Assembly: GCF_000208865.1 (NCBI RefSeq)
Contig: NC_018398.1
Span: forward strand, 2,604,001 to 2,668,000
DNA: 64,000 nucleotides
DNA from: Neospora caninum Liverpool
Taxonomy: Eukaryota > Apicomplexa > Conoidasida > Eucoccidiorida > Sarcocystidae
Direction of reading: 5' to 3'
Below are positions 45,601 through 59,912 of the stretch, in pieces. Position 1 is the stretch's first letter; each line of letters opens with the position of its first letter. The notes beneath the pieces were generated by a model. It ran no database searches and had not been told where the DNA came from. It was given only the letters and a program-made list of their open reading frames with translations. Position numbers and translations under genes: made by a program.

Positions 45601-47708
45601 TCCCCGGCCAGAGCGGTGGTTGTCGGTGGTTCGCACGGCGGTTTCCTCACCTGTCACCTCATCGGCCAGGTAAGTTGCGAAAGAGACGGAAAGAAAGCTT
45701 GGTGGCTGCAGTGCCGTGGGGTGGACGTGGGCCAGCGAGAATGAGGCCTCGAACCGGGAGTGACATGCGGCGTACCGGCAACTGGTGCACCGGGGAACGG
45801 ACGCAGAAGAAAGATTGCCCTACTGCGGCACACGGAACCGTGAGAAACTGACGCCGGTCTGCTCAGAGAAAGGCATGCATTGATTTGCTAGGGTCAAAAC
45901 CCGACCGCCTTTCGTCAGACCCACGGCCCGCGGTCGACGGCTGTGTTTTGCTTTTCTTCGCAGTTCCCCGACATGTTTGCAGCGGCGTCAACGAGAAACC
46001 CCGTCACCAATTTGGCCTCGATGGTAGTCGAAAGCGATATTCCCGGTACGGCCGCGTTCGCGTTAACATAAAGAGATTCCTGCAAACTCAATGCAGATTT
46101 TATTCAACGACAGCCAAATGGTTTTGTTAAGCCTTCCACGTGAGGATCTCTTTTGGGGCCTTGCTTCTTTGGGGGCCCTTTTCTTGGGAGAAAAAAGCCG
46201 AAAGGACGTTGCCTCCCAGCAGGTCGAAAGTGCGGCAACCCAAAGCCTTTAGGGCCGGGGAAAATCATCCCTTTGTTCCTGCAGTGATGCGCGCGGGGAG
46301 CCTACGTCAGCTGCCGTACTTTCAGGCAGCGGCGCCGGCAGGGATTGAAGAACAGGGGAAGCAGTTGGTCTGTGGATTCTTGCTGCGCATGCTTGTTCTC
46401 GGTACGATGGACTGAGAGGTTTGACGGTACATTTTCCTCGCGCGGTTGGCCGATTGCGCAGTGTAGATGCTCCAAGTCGAAGGGTGGGGTCTCGTGCCTC
46501 GTAGATTGCGTCTGGGAAGACGTTTCCCGACTGCCAGGAGCGTCGCTACACCGCTGCAACCTTCAAAACGGAATCTCCGATGTGCTGACCTGCAGACTGG
46601 TGTGCCGCGGAGGCGCTTCGGGAAAGGCTGAACCCGTCGTTCGTGCTGTCCGAGACCGATGTTGTCGCGCTTTACAAGGCCTCGCCGGTTGCATATGCAA
46701 GACATGTGAAAACGCCTCTCCTTCTCGGCATTGGCGGCGCCGACCTCCGAGTAAGGTGGCAGCGAGGAGAAAGCGCGACGCACACGCGTCTCCTCAGCTG
46801 AAGCGCCGCAAGGGTTAAGCCGCACCTCTTGGTAGCCTCGCGACGCGCGTTCGCTGTCTCCGCAGAGTTGCTACCCCCTCACGGTGGCCTTCGCTGGAGC
46901 CCTGACGAGTTCGAGACGATTGACGCTCAGATCCATGTCACTGGTCCAGACTGGGACTGAAAGAGGGCCTTCCCACGGGAATCGGTCGCGCAGAGCGACT
47001 GAGAAAGGAGTCCGTGCCAGGAGGACGGTGGAGTCCGATGAATGTGACGGGCTGGCATGTCTCGCATAGATGCAGACGGTATGGACTTTGGCCGCGTCTC
47101 AGCTGCAGTGTCTGTGTTGCGACATATGCACTCAGGTCCCCGCTTGTCAGGGCATTGCATTCCACAAAATGCTGCTTGGCCAAGGTACCACACCCAGCCG
47201 TCGATTCGAGCGTGCAGGGAGGAACTGGACGGCAGCACAAAAGCCACGACATACGCTGGAATGTGTTTTTGCGCCCCACAGATTTCCACGCCATAGGCAG
47301 TCGCCGCACGGTGCACTCGTGTGCAGAAAGGTTAACCTCGTTGGCCTCGGTCTCAGACTGGCGCTGAGGCGGCTGGTTGTATAGGCGTTGCATGCCAAGG
47401 CGTGCTTTAGACAGAAACAGGCTGCTTGGTGCAACCGGGCTCTATCTGTGTTTCCGCTAAACCGCAGGGTTCTGAGTGCTCTGCACGCATGCAGCCGTTC
47501 CTCATCCTAGATCCGACAGGCGGCGCCATCTCTGCTTTGTGGTACAGGCAGTCCTACGCGCTTGCTGTTCTATCCGGAGGAGGACCACAGGATCGACCGA
47601 CCAAGCTGCTCAGAAGATTACTGGGTGAACACCGCACTATGGTTCGCAGGTTACACTGGAACTCTGGAGGCTCTGAAGGAAGACGTGCTTCCAGCTGCGC
47701 CGCACTGA
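39224..47708 (+). CDS. APEH: Acylaminoacyl-peptidase (serine peptidase family S9C)
   Basis: It removes N-acylated amino acids from short peptides in the cytosol. Seventeen exons keep phase throughout: 39224-39391, 40036-40150, 40634-40699, 40817-41036, 41159-41393, 41588-41649, 41931-42183, 42644-42917, 43406-43686, 43979-44192, 44560-44631, 45104-45164, 45585-45669, 45964-46045, 46596-46750, 47136-47184 and 47548-47708. They give about 850 residues (human enzyme about 732). The first two-thirds is the propeller (FVYVAEASK, HWGEQLVGHRR, GLIYCMNRASK). The hydrolase domain shows LHGGPHS (608 on), VNYRGSLGFGQ, GNVGRQDVDDVKQAV, the nucleophile in GGSHGGF (Ser690), RNPV..SDIPDWC, GGADLRVP (Asp779) and EEDHRI (His811). 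The start was chosen for accATGG; Mets at 39128, 39191 and 39212 are in frame. The extra length is mostly Glu/Ser-rich loops in the propeller. Confidence 0.9.
39622..39714. repeat. Long TA-rich microsatellite in peptidase intron 1
   Basis: About 93 bases of (TA)n broken by a few TTTA units, about 230 bases after the first exon donor. It produces artificial Tyr/Ile open frames that are not genes. Confidence 0.95.
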
Positions 47709-48621
47709 GACACGGGCCAAGCAGCCGATGCAGTAGCTCAGAATCTAGATAGCCGCGTGCAGAGCGCGTGCGGGCGCGTGTGAACGCCACTGGGACTCCG
47801 TCTGCACACGTCGTACGTGTCGTAGGCGTCCCGGTTCTAGAAAAAGAACGGTCCCAAGATGATAGCGTTGCAGCCAAGTCCGGACGCTTTTCCCCCTAGG
47901 TTGACTGCAATGGTCGGCGCTGGCTTGGCGGTCTATTTGCGCTCGGCCCCAGAGCTGTTGCGGCGAGCAGTCTACAGCGCCTGAGGTTACGGAAAAAGTT
48001 TGTTGTTCCCAGCGGGAGCACCTGGCAGCCGTCCACTGTGGAGGCACAGCGGACGGCATGGGAACTTTTTGTGTGAGCTGAGAACCGCAAACGCCCACGC
48101 GTGGGGCAAAAAACGGAACTGCGTCTCCCTGGCGAAGGCGGCTGCTTCCGATGAGAGGGTCGTGCTGGCGGGTCCGACTCGGCGGTACGCCAGAGTAGAA
48201 ATAAGTGAACTGTACAGTGACAACTTGAAAACACGTATATCCAACTAACCCCACATGATCAGAAACACCCGAATCCTCGTGCCACGGTAGCTTCTGGGGC
48301 ATTCGCGCGTCAGTAAGTGGCCTACACGGCAGCATACCGCTTGCCAGGCACAATACACTCAAGGCCCCTACACTCTGCTACCAACTGCCTACGAGGAGTG
48401 AAGGAAAGTTCAGGAAATGCAGACTGGAGGGCAAGCAGGGAACTTTGCATAGGTGTGGAATTCGCGTTTGTGTCACGGCCGGAAGAAAGCAAAGGATATT
48501 GGACATTTGCGACAGCTCACGTCGAAGACGAGCCTCATTAAACCGTTTCGGGTGTAGAAAAACAGTAACGGTGTCATGTTGCAGCAACGAATACCCTGGC
48601 AACACATCACGCGCTTCCCGG
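47709..48621. other. Convergent 3-prime spacer
   Basis: It lies between the stop codons of the peptidase (plus) and the SET protein (minus) and probably consists of the two 3-prime UTRs. The frames in it (longest 205 codons, minus, 47745-48362) show no domain. Confidence 0.6.
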
Positions 48622-50277
48622 TTACCGGGAAGTGAAGCATACGTCACAGCTGCACTGGAAACCAAAGATCTCCAGAGCTTCTCGTCTTTCATCAGCTGTC
48701 ATTGACTCGACTCCGTCGACATAGGAAATGCACAGCTCTTCGCCCGGCTCGACCGGCCTGGTTGTCACGAGGCTAATTCTGTTCGTTCCGTAAGGGAACT
48801 CTACGCGGACGTTTGGAGCGCACGAATGATTCATTCGCCCTATAGACGGGTAGAATCCGGTTCCATGAACATCAGGGAAGGCATGAGGCTGCACGATATC
48901 TCGAAGCCGCGTGCAGTTCGCACTCGACGGGTCTTTGGAGCCCTCAGCCGCGGAGCTGTCGGGCGGCACGAGGTCTTCACACGGCACGTCGGCAAACCGC
49001 GTGGCGAGCAGGTGTCGCCGCTGCCTTGAGCGATCTGCAGCCGCCATGTCCATTTCGTCTTCCTCATCGTCTGACTCGTCTTCCTCTCCAAGTGCGCGGA
49101 GCATCGCGACTTCCTTTTCTCGTAGCAGGAAGGCTAGGATGTCACGCGAGAGGCGTGAACGGGCGTGAGTGTTCGCGAGCAAACCCGTAAAATAGGCGTT
49201 CAAGGGCGAGGCCACCACCACGTGGGAGTTCGTTTTCTCCAGTAAACCTGCAATGCGCGAGAGCAGTTCACTGGACTGCTGAAAAAAAGAAGCAACAACT
49301 GGCGCCCCCGGCTGGTGTGCGGGAGAACGCGTTTCGTCTTCAGACGCTGCATCTCCAGCCCCATTTGAAAACGCAGCAAACAGTTGGCGGCGTGCCAGGT
49401 CGAGCACAGCTGTTCGCTCTTCCACGGGTTCCCCCTCGTCGCCCGCAGCTTCGCCTTCCTCTCCCAGCAGTTCCCACCGGTCGTGTGCGTAATCCAGCAG
49501 AACTTGGAAGAGCCGCTCAGCCTCTGCGCGGACTTCTTGGGCCTTCGCCGCCAGGATCTGCCGCACCTGTCCCTGGTGACGTTGCATCAACTGTGGCCTG
49601 TCGGCCGTTTCCGCAGCGCTCGAATAGAGTTTGTCGCTCTGGGACTGTTGGGGTCCCCCACAGGAGGGACCTTGACCCTCCACAGCGGGCGCTTGAAGGC
49701 CTCCACGCAGGATCGGAAGACATACGTTTTCCGTCGCATGCGTCACCACCGCACAGATCGCTTCGGCAGCCAGGAGGAGAATCTCAGTCTGGTCCAGACA
49801 CAGCCGCTTGAAGGCCACCAGGGGGTGACTTCCACTCAGAGGACCGACACACAGGAACCGGTGGCTGCGCTCCATGTGAGCGGCTTGGCACGCGTCCGAG
49901 CAGTATACTTCTCCACAGCCTCCGGGACACAAGACAACGGGAGAAAAGAGAGACCCGCAGAACGCGTCCGACGGCAAGCAGTCGAAATCCGCTAAAGCCT
50001 CAGGATTTGCCGCCGCAAACAAGTGTCTCAGCTGCACACCGGCATCCCCAACCACGCGCTGGCAGTGACAGCAAGCACGAACTAGGCTTTTGTTCATCGC
50101 GTGTTGGAGAGCAAATGTCGGAGACTCTTCATGGAACGTAAACCCCGCTGGCAAGGCCGTGACCGCATATAAGCCGAAACGGCGGGCCTCGATACGAGGA
50201 TGCTTCTGCACAACGAAGTAGGGAGACAAACAAAGCCAAGCAGAGGGCGAAGCGCCCGGGAAGGAAGGAGCAGCCAT
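48622..50277 (-). CDS. SET/MYND domain lysine methyltransferase, SMYD-like
   Basis: This is a likely AdoMet-dependent protein lysine methyltransferase. The intronless frame from ATG 50277 gives 551 residues. Upstream in-frame codons to 50472 contain a poly-Phe run and are probably leader. An N-terminal SET half (RRFGLYAVTALPAG, about 32-45) is followed by a MYND-like zinc region: C69-C72, then after a 45-residue spacer C117, C121, C126, C130, H134, H139 and C143 (YCSDACQAAHMERSHRFLC). The catalytic SET half is near 470-520 with GRMNHSCAPNVRVEF (480-494) and GEELCISYVDG, which binds AdoMet and closes the pseudoknot. A post-SET Cys cluster (FQCSCDVC) lies at 540-547. Residues 270-420 hold acidic, low-complexity insertions (EEDESDDEEDEMD). 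Substrate is unknown; histone or cytosolic targets are both possible. It is divergent from the glutathione reductase gene. Confidence 0.83.
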   Translation of the reverse strand: MAAPSFPGASPSAWLCLSPYFVVQKHPRIEARRFGLYAVTALPAGFTFHEESPTFALQHAMNKSLVRACCHCQRVVGDAGVQLRHLFAAANPEALADFDCLPSDAFCGSLFSPVVLCPGGCGEVYCSDACQAAHMERSHRFLCVGPLSGSHPLVAFKRLCLDQTEILLLAAEAICAVVTHATENVCLPILRGGLQAPAVEGQGPSCGGPQQSQSDKLYSSAAETADRPQLMQRHQGQVRQILAAKAQEVRAEAERLFQVLLDYAHDRWELLGEEGEAAGDEGEPVEERTAVLDLARRQLFAAFSNGAGDAASEDETRSPAHQPGAPVVASFFQQSSELLSRIAGLLEKTNSHVVVASPLNAYFTGLLANTHARSRLSRDILAFLLREKEVAMLRALGEEDESDDEEDEMDMAAADRSRQRRHLLATRFADVPCEDLVPPDSSAAEGSKDPSSANCTRLRDIVQPHAFPDVHGTGFYPSIGRMNHSCAPNVRVEFPYGTNRISLVTTRPVEPGEELCISYVDGVESMTADERREALEIFGFQCSCDVCFTSR

Positions 50278-51628
50278 CTTGCTGGGGTGGCCCGGCAGGG
50301 AAAAAAAGAAAAAAAATCTAGTGAGTGAACACGTCGACAAAGCCGCAAACCACTGCAGTTCTTTTTTCTGTGCGCTCTGAGCCACTGTTTCTAGAACTGG
50401 AGGAGCCTGGTTGGTGTCTGCGCCTCTCCCTTCCCTGAAATCAAGCAGTGTGGATCCTGGATTACGTTGCACGTTTGGTCAGCAGGCGCAACGTCAGCAG
50501 CAGGCGTTCACGCAACAAGGGCCGTCGTGCACAAGAGTAAGGCCCCCTGCGTCCGTAAGACAGTGTGCGTTTTACGCTCTTGAAAGGACATCGATATCCG
50601 TTCTTGAATTTGAGGCTGAGCAATTGGTAGTGGAATGGCTCTCAGACAACGCTGCGAAGGCGTCGTCGAGCCTTCGGCCCCGGCTCCTACGGGCCGGAAC
50701 CGGGCGGAAACGTGGACCTCGCGAAAAAACCGAGACACGGACCACACAGAGCAACTCAAGCTGCACGGAAAGGGCCCACACTTGGAATCCGTTCGCAGAA
50801 AAGACTGGGAAAATTAAAAAATGCGGTGTCGGGACAACGGAGAAATTTCCGGCGTTCCTGCATGCAACACTCTTTTGCATGCACGGAAACGCACGAGCTT
50901 TAACTGGAGCCGAAAACCTGTTCAGAGACACCACTTGAGAATCCAGGTTTGTCAAAAAGATTACCTATAACGCAGATTTTACACACATTGCCCGTTCCAA
51001 GTTTTGTCGTGCAGGATTTAAACGGAGGCGCGTTGCCTACAGCAGTACGCGCGGCGAACCGACAGGCTCTCGAGGGTGGCGGGGCCAGGAAGACGCAGTG
51101 TGGCATGCCAGAGACAAACCTGTGAATTAAAAAAAAATTTTTTTCTGACTAAATCATAAAACGCAGGCCAGCAGGTTGTTTTCTTCGTCTTGCTGGTGGG
51201 AGTCTAGCGCAGGTCGCATGCACCCAGGATTTCTTTGTCTATGCATGCACTCGAGGCAAATCAGTGTGCGACGCCGTCTCGCGCGGAAACGCATCGCCAC
51301 ATGATCAGTTTTTTCAAAGTCGTAGGCTTTGATTTCGACACTCCATTCTTTTGGAAGGCCATCGTTTGCTCCTTTCCTCCAGATTTTCTGTCGCGTCTCA
51401 CACCACCAGTCCCTCGTCCGACCCGGCTCTACTGGCTAGTCAGTTCATCTACTCGGGTCGTGAAAATATAGAGCTGCGTTTCCTTCGCTCTCATAGTCGT
51501 GGCTTTCTCGCGGAACCAGTCACGCCTTTTCTTTGGCCCTTTTCGCGTTGTGTCTTTCCTTGGGGACGAAACACACTTCCCCTTCTGCATGTCTGCGCAG
51601 CCGCTTGACTAGGAACCTAGCAGCGAAA
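50278..51628. promoter_or_regulatory. Shared divergent promoter region, SET gene and glutathione reductase
   Basis: A 1.35-kb gap between two divergent starts with no supported gene. A near-symmetric A9T7 tract lies at 51129-51144 and may exclude nucleosomes. An A-rich run lies at about 50300-50317 next to the SET start. No TATA box or known motif can be assigned with confidence. Confidence 0.45.
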
Positions 51629-56247
<4,619 letters not shown>

Positions 56248-57506
56248 AAGCGACACCAGGAGCAGCAAATCATGGCTGGCGGAAGGAGCATTTATAGGCA
56301 GTGTCATTGGGGATAAACTCCAGATTTAGCATTCACCCTCCTCGTTGGTTCGCGGTGTGTTTCTGCTGGCGCGTGGCACCAGCAGCGCTCTTATACAGCG
56401 ACTGTGACTGGAAGACTCTCGCTATACCCCAGGAGGAAAGATATTCATACTCATACTTGTTGACAGAACATTGAATTTGCGCGGCGTTTAGTTGCTCGAG
56501 AGCTCGGTTCTTTGGGTCGGGCTGTGAATTCGTGCGGGCTCCACCTCGAGTCGCGGAAGCGGCGTTTCAAAACAATCGCAAGGCTCTCGTTGTGAAGCGG
56601 TTTGTTTAGGTTTTTGAAACGGGTTCGGTTGGCGATTGAGGTCGAAAAACAGAAGCGAGAGAGGAACCGCTATCGAGGAACTAGGATGAAGAGAGGAACA
56701 AGATACACATGGGCACACCCCTCCTCTCTCCGTCGCTGTGTATCTTCATCGCTATGCTGTACACGAACATCGGAGAGCATGAAGAACGATGGGATCCGAG
56801 CGAATGTGCAGCACCAGACTAGCCAATAAAGGAAAAAAATGGACTGAAGACGCGGGACGAAACACCCAGGCGGCATTTCCCTAAAAGAGTGAAGCGGGCA
56901 TACGCCATAGCGACGCCACAGAGGGTGAGACGGCAAGGAGAAACGCGACGAACTGTGAAGGAGGTAGCGGCTTCAGGAGAGAACACAAGAGAGAAGAAAC
57001 GCCTCCAGACGCAGGGAGGGGGATTTCTGCCAGTGCATCCGGAGAGAGATGAATCCCTGAAGAAGACGCCCTCAAAGGCCTGTTTTCTCCGTTCCTACGT
57101 CCTCTCCCTGCCGCGGCATCGGACACTCCTCTCTGCACGGTTTCCCGCCCCCCCCCCCCCCCCGGTGTCCGGCAACGCGGGTCTCGTGACGCACTGGGAG
57201 GAGAGTTGTGGTCAGGGAAGAAGCCGCCGGCTGCACACCAGTTTTGCCCATGCGACGCACCCTGCCTGGTCCTCGCGTTTGCACGCCGAAGCCTTCTTAG
57301 GCGGCCCCAGCATGCGAACGCGCCCTGTCGTCGCGTATCTTGCGGCTTTGTTGTGGCCGTTTGGAGTTCCTTTCAGTTTCCCTGCCATCAACGAGCGGCG
57401 TGCTGAGGTCTGAGCGCATCCACCCCGCCTTTCTCACTGCTTGTCACAGAACTGGCTCTGGAAATAATCTTCCTTTACGCTTCCGTCTTTTGCTTGCCTT
57501 TTGATT
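56248..57506. other. Convergent 3-prime spacer with poly-C tract
   Basis: It lies between the stops of glutathione reductase (plus) and the EF-hand gene (minus). The frame at 56889-57413 (174 codons, plus) has no domain and spans the poly-C run, so I do not call it. The region is probably UTR. Confidence 0.55.
57148..57163 (+). repeat. Homopolymer run of 16 C
   Basis: Sixteen consecutive C on the plus strand (poly-G on the strand of the EF-hand gene), about 345 bases beyond that gene's stop codon. Confidence 0.85.
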
Positions 57507-58061
57507 CTATCGGCCAACGGACGGCAGAGACGTCTGGACGAGGCCACAAAACTCCTCGAAGGTTGCACTTGTTTCGTTGTGTCCCCGATTGAGGAGGTTC
57601 GCGGCTCCGTCCTCACTGAGGTTTAGACTCAGGCGCTGTGCAAACGCCTGGAGTTCCCTTGCCGTTAATTTCCCGTCCTTGTCAGTGTCGATGTACTGAA
57701 AGACTTCGCGGAGAAGATCAGGAACAGGCTTCATGAGCTGAGTGTCCACGAACGCGAGAAAAGTAGGAAAATCGATGGGAGGAGAGCTCCCCTTTGCGGA
57801 GTCCACAGCCGCCCCGGGGCCTCGTAGTTCCACTAGAAGGGCTTTCACTTGATCAGCCTCCAGCGGAAAGCCGACACGGTCTTTCATGAAGGCCGTCACA
57901 TCGGCTTCACTCAACTTTCCGTCTCCATCTGCATCAATCCGGGTGAAAATCCTCTCTAACTCAGCAGCATGGGCCCGAAGACGCTGCGGCATCTGTACCG
58001 GGGACGCTTCGTTCTTCCCGGATCGCGCCCCGGATGAGGAAGATTGGCCTTTGGGCGGCAT
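57507..58061 (-). CDS. Small EF-hand calcium-binding protein
   Basis: It is an intronless 184-residue protein starting MPPKGQSSSSG at 58061. Codons further upstream in frame look like leader. Two canonical EF-hand loops are clear: DADGDGKLSEAD (43-54) and DTDKDGKLTARE (125-136), both with Asp at 1, 3 and 5. Two more hands are degenerate: one around 70-105 with an insertion (GPGAAVDSAKGSSP), and a C-terminal one around 155-172 (NRGHNETSATFEEF) that lacks the acidic ligands. The four-hand layout resembles calmodulin/centrin relatives, but the ligand pattern, with only hands 1 and 3 active, is not that of calmodulin. The basic, Ser-rich N-terminus has no signal peptide or acylation site. It is likely a cytosolic calcium sensor with unknown target. 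Confidence 0.82.
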   Translation of the reverse strand: MPPKGQSSSSGARSGKNEASPVQMPQRLRAHAAELERIFTRIDADGDGKLSEADVTAFMKDRVGFPLEADQVKALLVELRGPGAAVDSAKGSSPPIDFPTFLAFVDTQLMKPVPDLLREVFQYIDTDKDGKLTARELQAFAQRLSLNLSEDGAANLLNRGHNETSATFEEFCGLVQTSLPSVGR

Positions 58062-59912
58062 TTGGACGATACGAATGCGACAAAAGAGAGCCTTCTGCGG
58101 GAGATGGCAGATGGAGCGCGTGCGGAGCGCAAGCAAGAAAGAAGGAATGCTCAGAAAACAGTTCAAAGAAGCGAGAGAAGCGGCAGGCAGTTTGCCGGCG
58201 GGTAAACCGGGGGACGTCCATGCAACGCGAGACCTCAACCCCTGCAGTTTTTTACGGACAGGACGGGTGATGGAAGTCGACGAGAGCCAAGACAAATTGT
58301 GTTCGCCAGACCATGAGCCAACAAACGTTCAGTCTCTCGACACGTTCCCGTCTGAACAGAGAATGGAGATACTGACTCTAGAACACACGCGTGCCGTTTG
58401 TCCTCGTTGAAAAATGGGCATCAGAGGGAAGACAGAAAGCTGTGCCTGGAGCACTTGCCACATATTTTGGATTTGCGGTCACTTAAAAGAAAACACCACC
58501 GCGACACGCGGCCTTCTCGAGGGTTTTCGCATGTCTTCACGTTCGACGACGGTGCCGCGGCCAACCCAGATGCAGCCTAGGCTTGGAGACAGGAAGAAGC
58601 TCTGTTCTCGACCTCGAAAAAGCTGTAACCCGTCACATTTGTTACGGCGTGGCCCGCTCATCAGATCTGTCGCTCGTTAAAATCGTGGCTTGGTAGAGAG
58701 GGACACAACCTGGACTGCCCCCGATTCTTGAAGGTTCTCGCTTTTTCTCGCGCCTTTTGGAGAAGACTCCTCCCCCTTGTTTGTTTTCGATGCTCCTCAG
58801 GCGCCTCTCGCCGCACGGCTAGCTGCCTGCGTAGGGGACACTCCTGCGCGCATGGCCATCGCGAGAGAAAAAGGCGCGTTGGCCCCTATATATAAAGAGC
58901 GTGAGGCGGTCTGGTGCTCGAGAAAACTCCGTGGTGGTTCGAGGTACGCGCGCGGTGTAGCATCAGGCACGAGAGGCATAGCTCGCATCTCGCGCCCCAT
59001 CTGATTTTCCCGTTTTCATGTCGTAACCTCCTTCAAGTTACCCATCCGAAACCTTGCAAGCTTTCGGGGTCACACTCGTATTCCCTTGTTGGCGCGTTCG
59101 TTGTTAGTGAACAGGTAGGATCTCAAACCCCGCTGCAACTGCGCGGATTGTCACAGGTTAACTCTCCCCCGTTGAAAGACGAAAGCTGTGGCAACGTCAG
59201 GGCGTCAAGAAACCGGCGTTACTTCCGCAAAAAGATTCTCGTCGTCACCTCACCACCGAGGGAAAAGAAGATTTCAGGTGCGTTGTCACTGGGAGCGGAC
59301 CCGCGTTATCCGGTCGACAGCCACGCGCACTCTGGCAATGGCTGCGTAAGCTGTGCGCGTCTCTCATGTCCCAGTGCACCGAGATATGCGCCTCGCGTTT
59401 TCGAACTCAATTGAAAAAAAGCGCCAACGTCTTGCCCGCTGCGTTTTCTCGTCGCCGCACTCTCTTTCGTGGTGAATGGTGTCCGGGTTGCTGCGTGAAT
59501 CGTCGTGTCTCGGGTGATCCGGTGTCGCTCGGCATTCCTTGAGTCGGTAGAGAGGGGGTACGGTGGAGAGGGCTGACGAGCGCGTGTGCAGGCTCTCCTC
59601 CTCGGGTGCTTCGTTAATCTTTGCTGCGCGTGTGTTTGACAATCAGTGATCTATCTCGCGCCTTCGCGTTCATGCGGACCCAGATCAGGAACAAGGGGGA
59701 CATCTAGGTGTTGGACGGTGCGGCTCGAAAAGCTCTGCGCGTTGAGGCGAGAGCCGCTGGTGCATGCCAGGGGTTCCGCATTCCGGAAAGAGGTTCTGAC
59801 GGTAGAGAAAGATCATCAGCGAATTGACAGAGTCCACTCCTGCACTTAGGAGTCCACCTTCCTTCGAGTTTTTGCTCTGTTGGGGCCGGTTGGTCTTTTC
59901 GTTTCCGGCGCC
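58062..59912. promoter_or_regulatory. Shared divergent upstream region, EF-hand gene and Pro/Glu protein
   Basis: A 1.85-kb spacer with no supported gene. A TATA-like TATATATAAAG lies at about 58887-58897. Its relevance is doubtful, because apicomplexan promoters rarely rely on it. Frames present are short and featureless. Confidence 0.45.

Noticed and set aside
58062..58295. Upstream extension of the EF-hand protein with a hydrophobic stretch
   Set aside because: The conserved part begins after MPPKG, and the extension looks like leader. A signal peptide start cannot be fully excluded.
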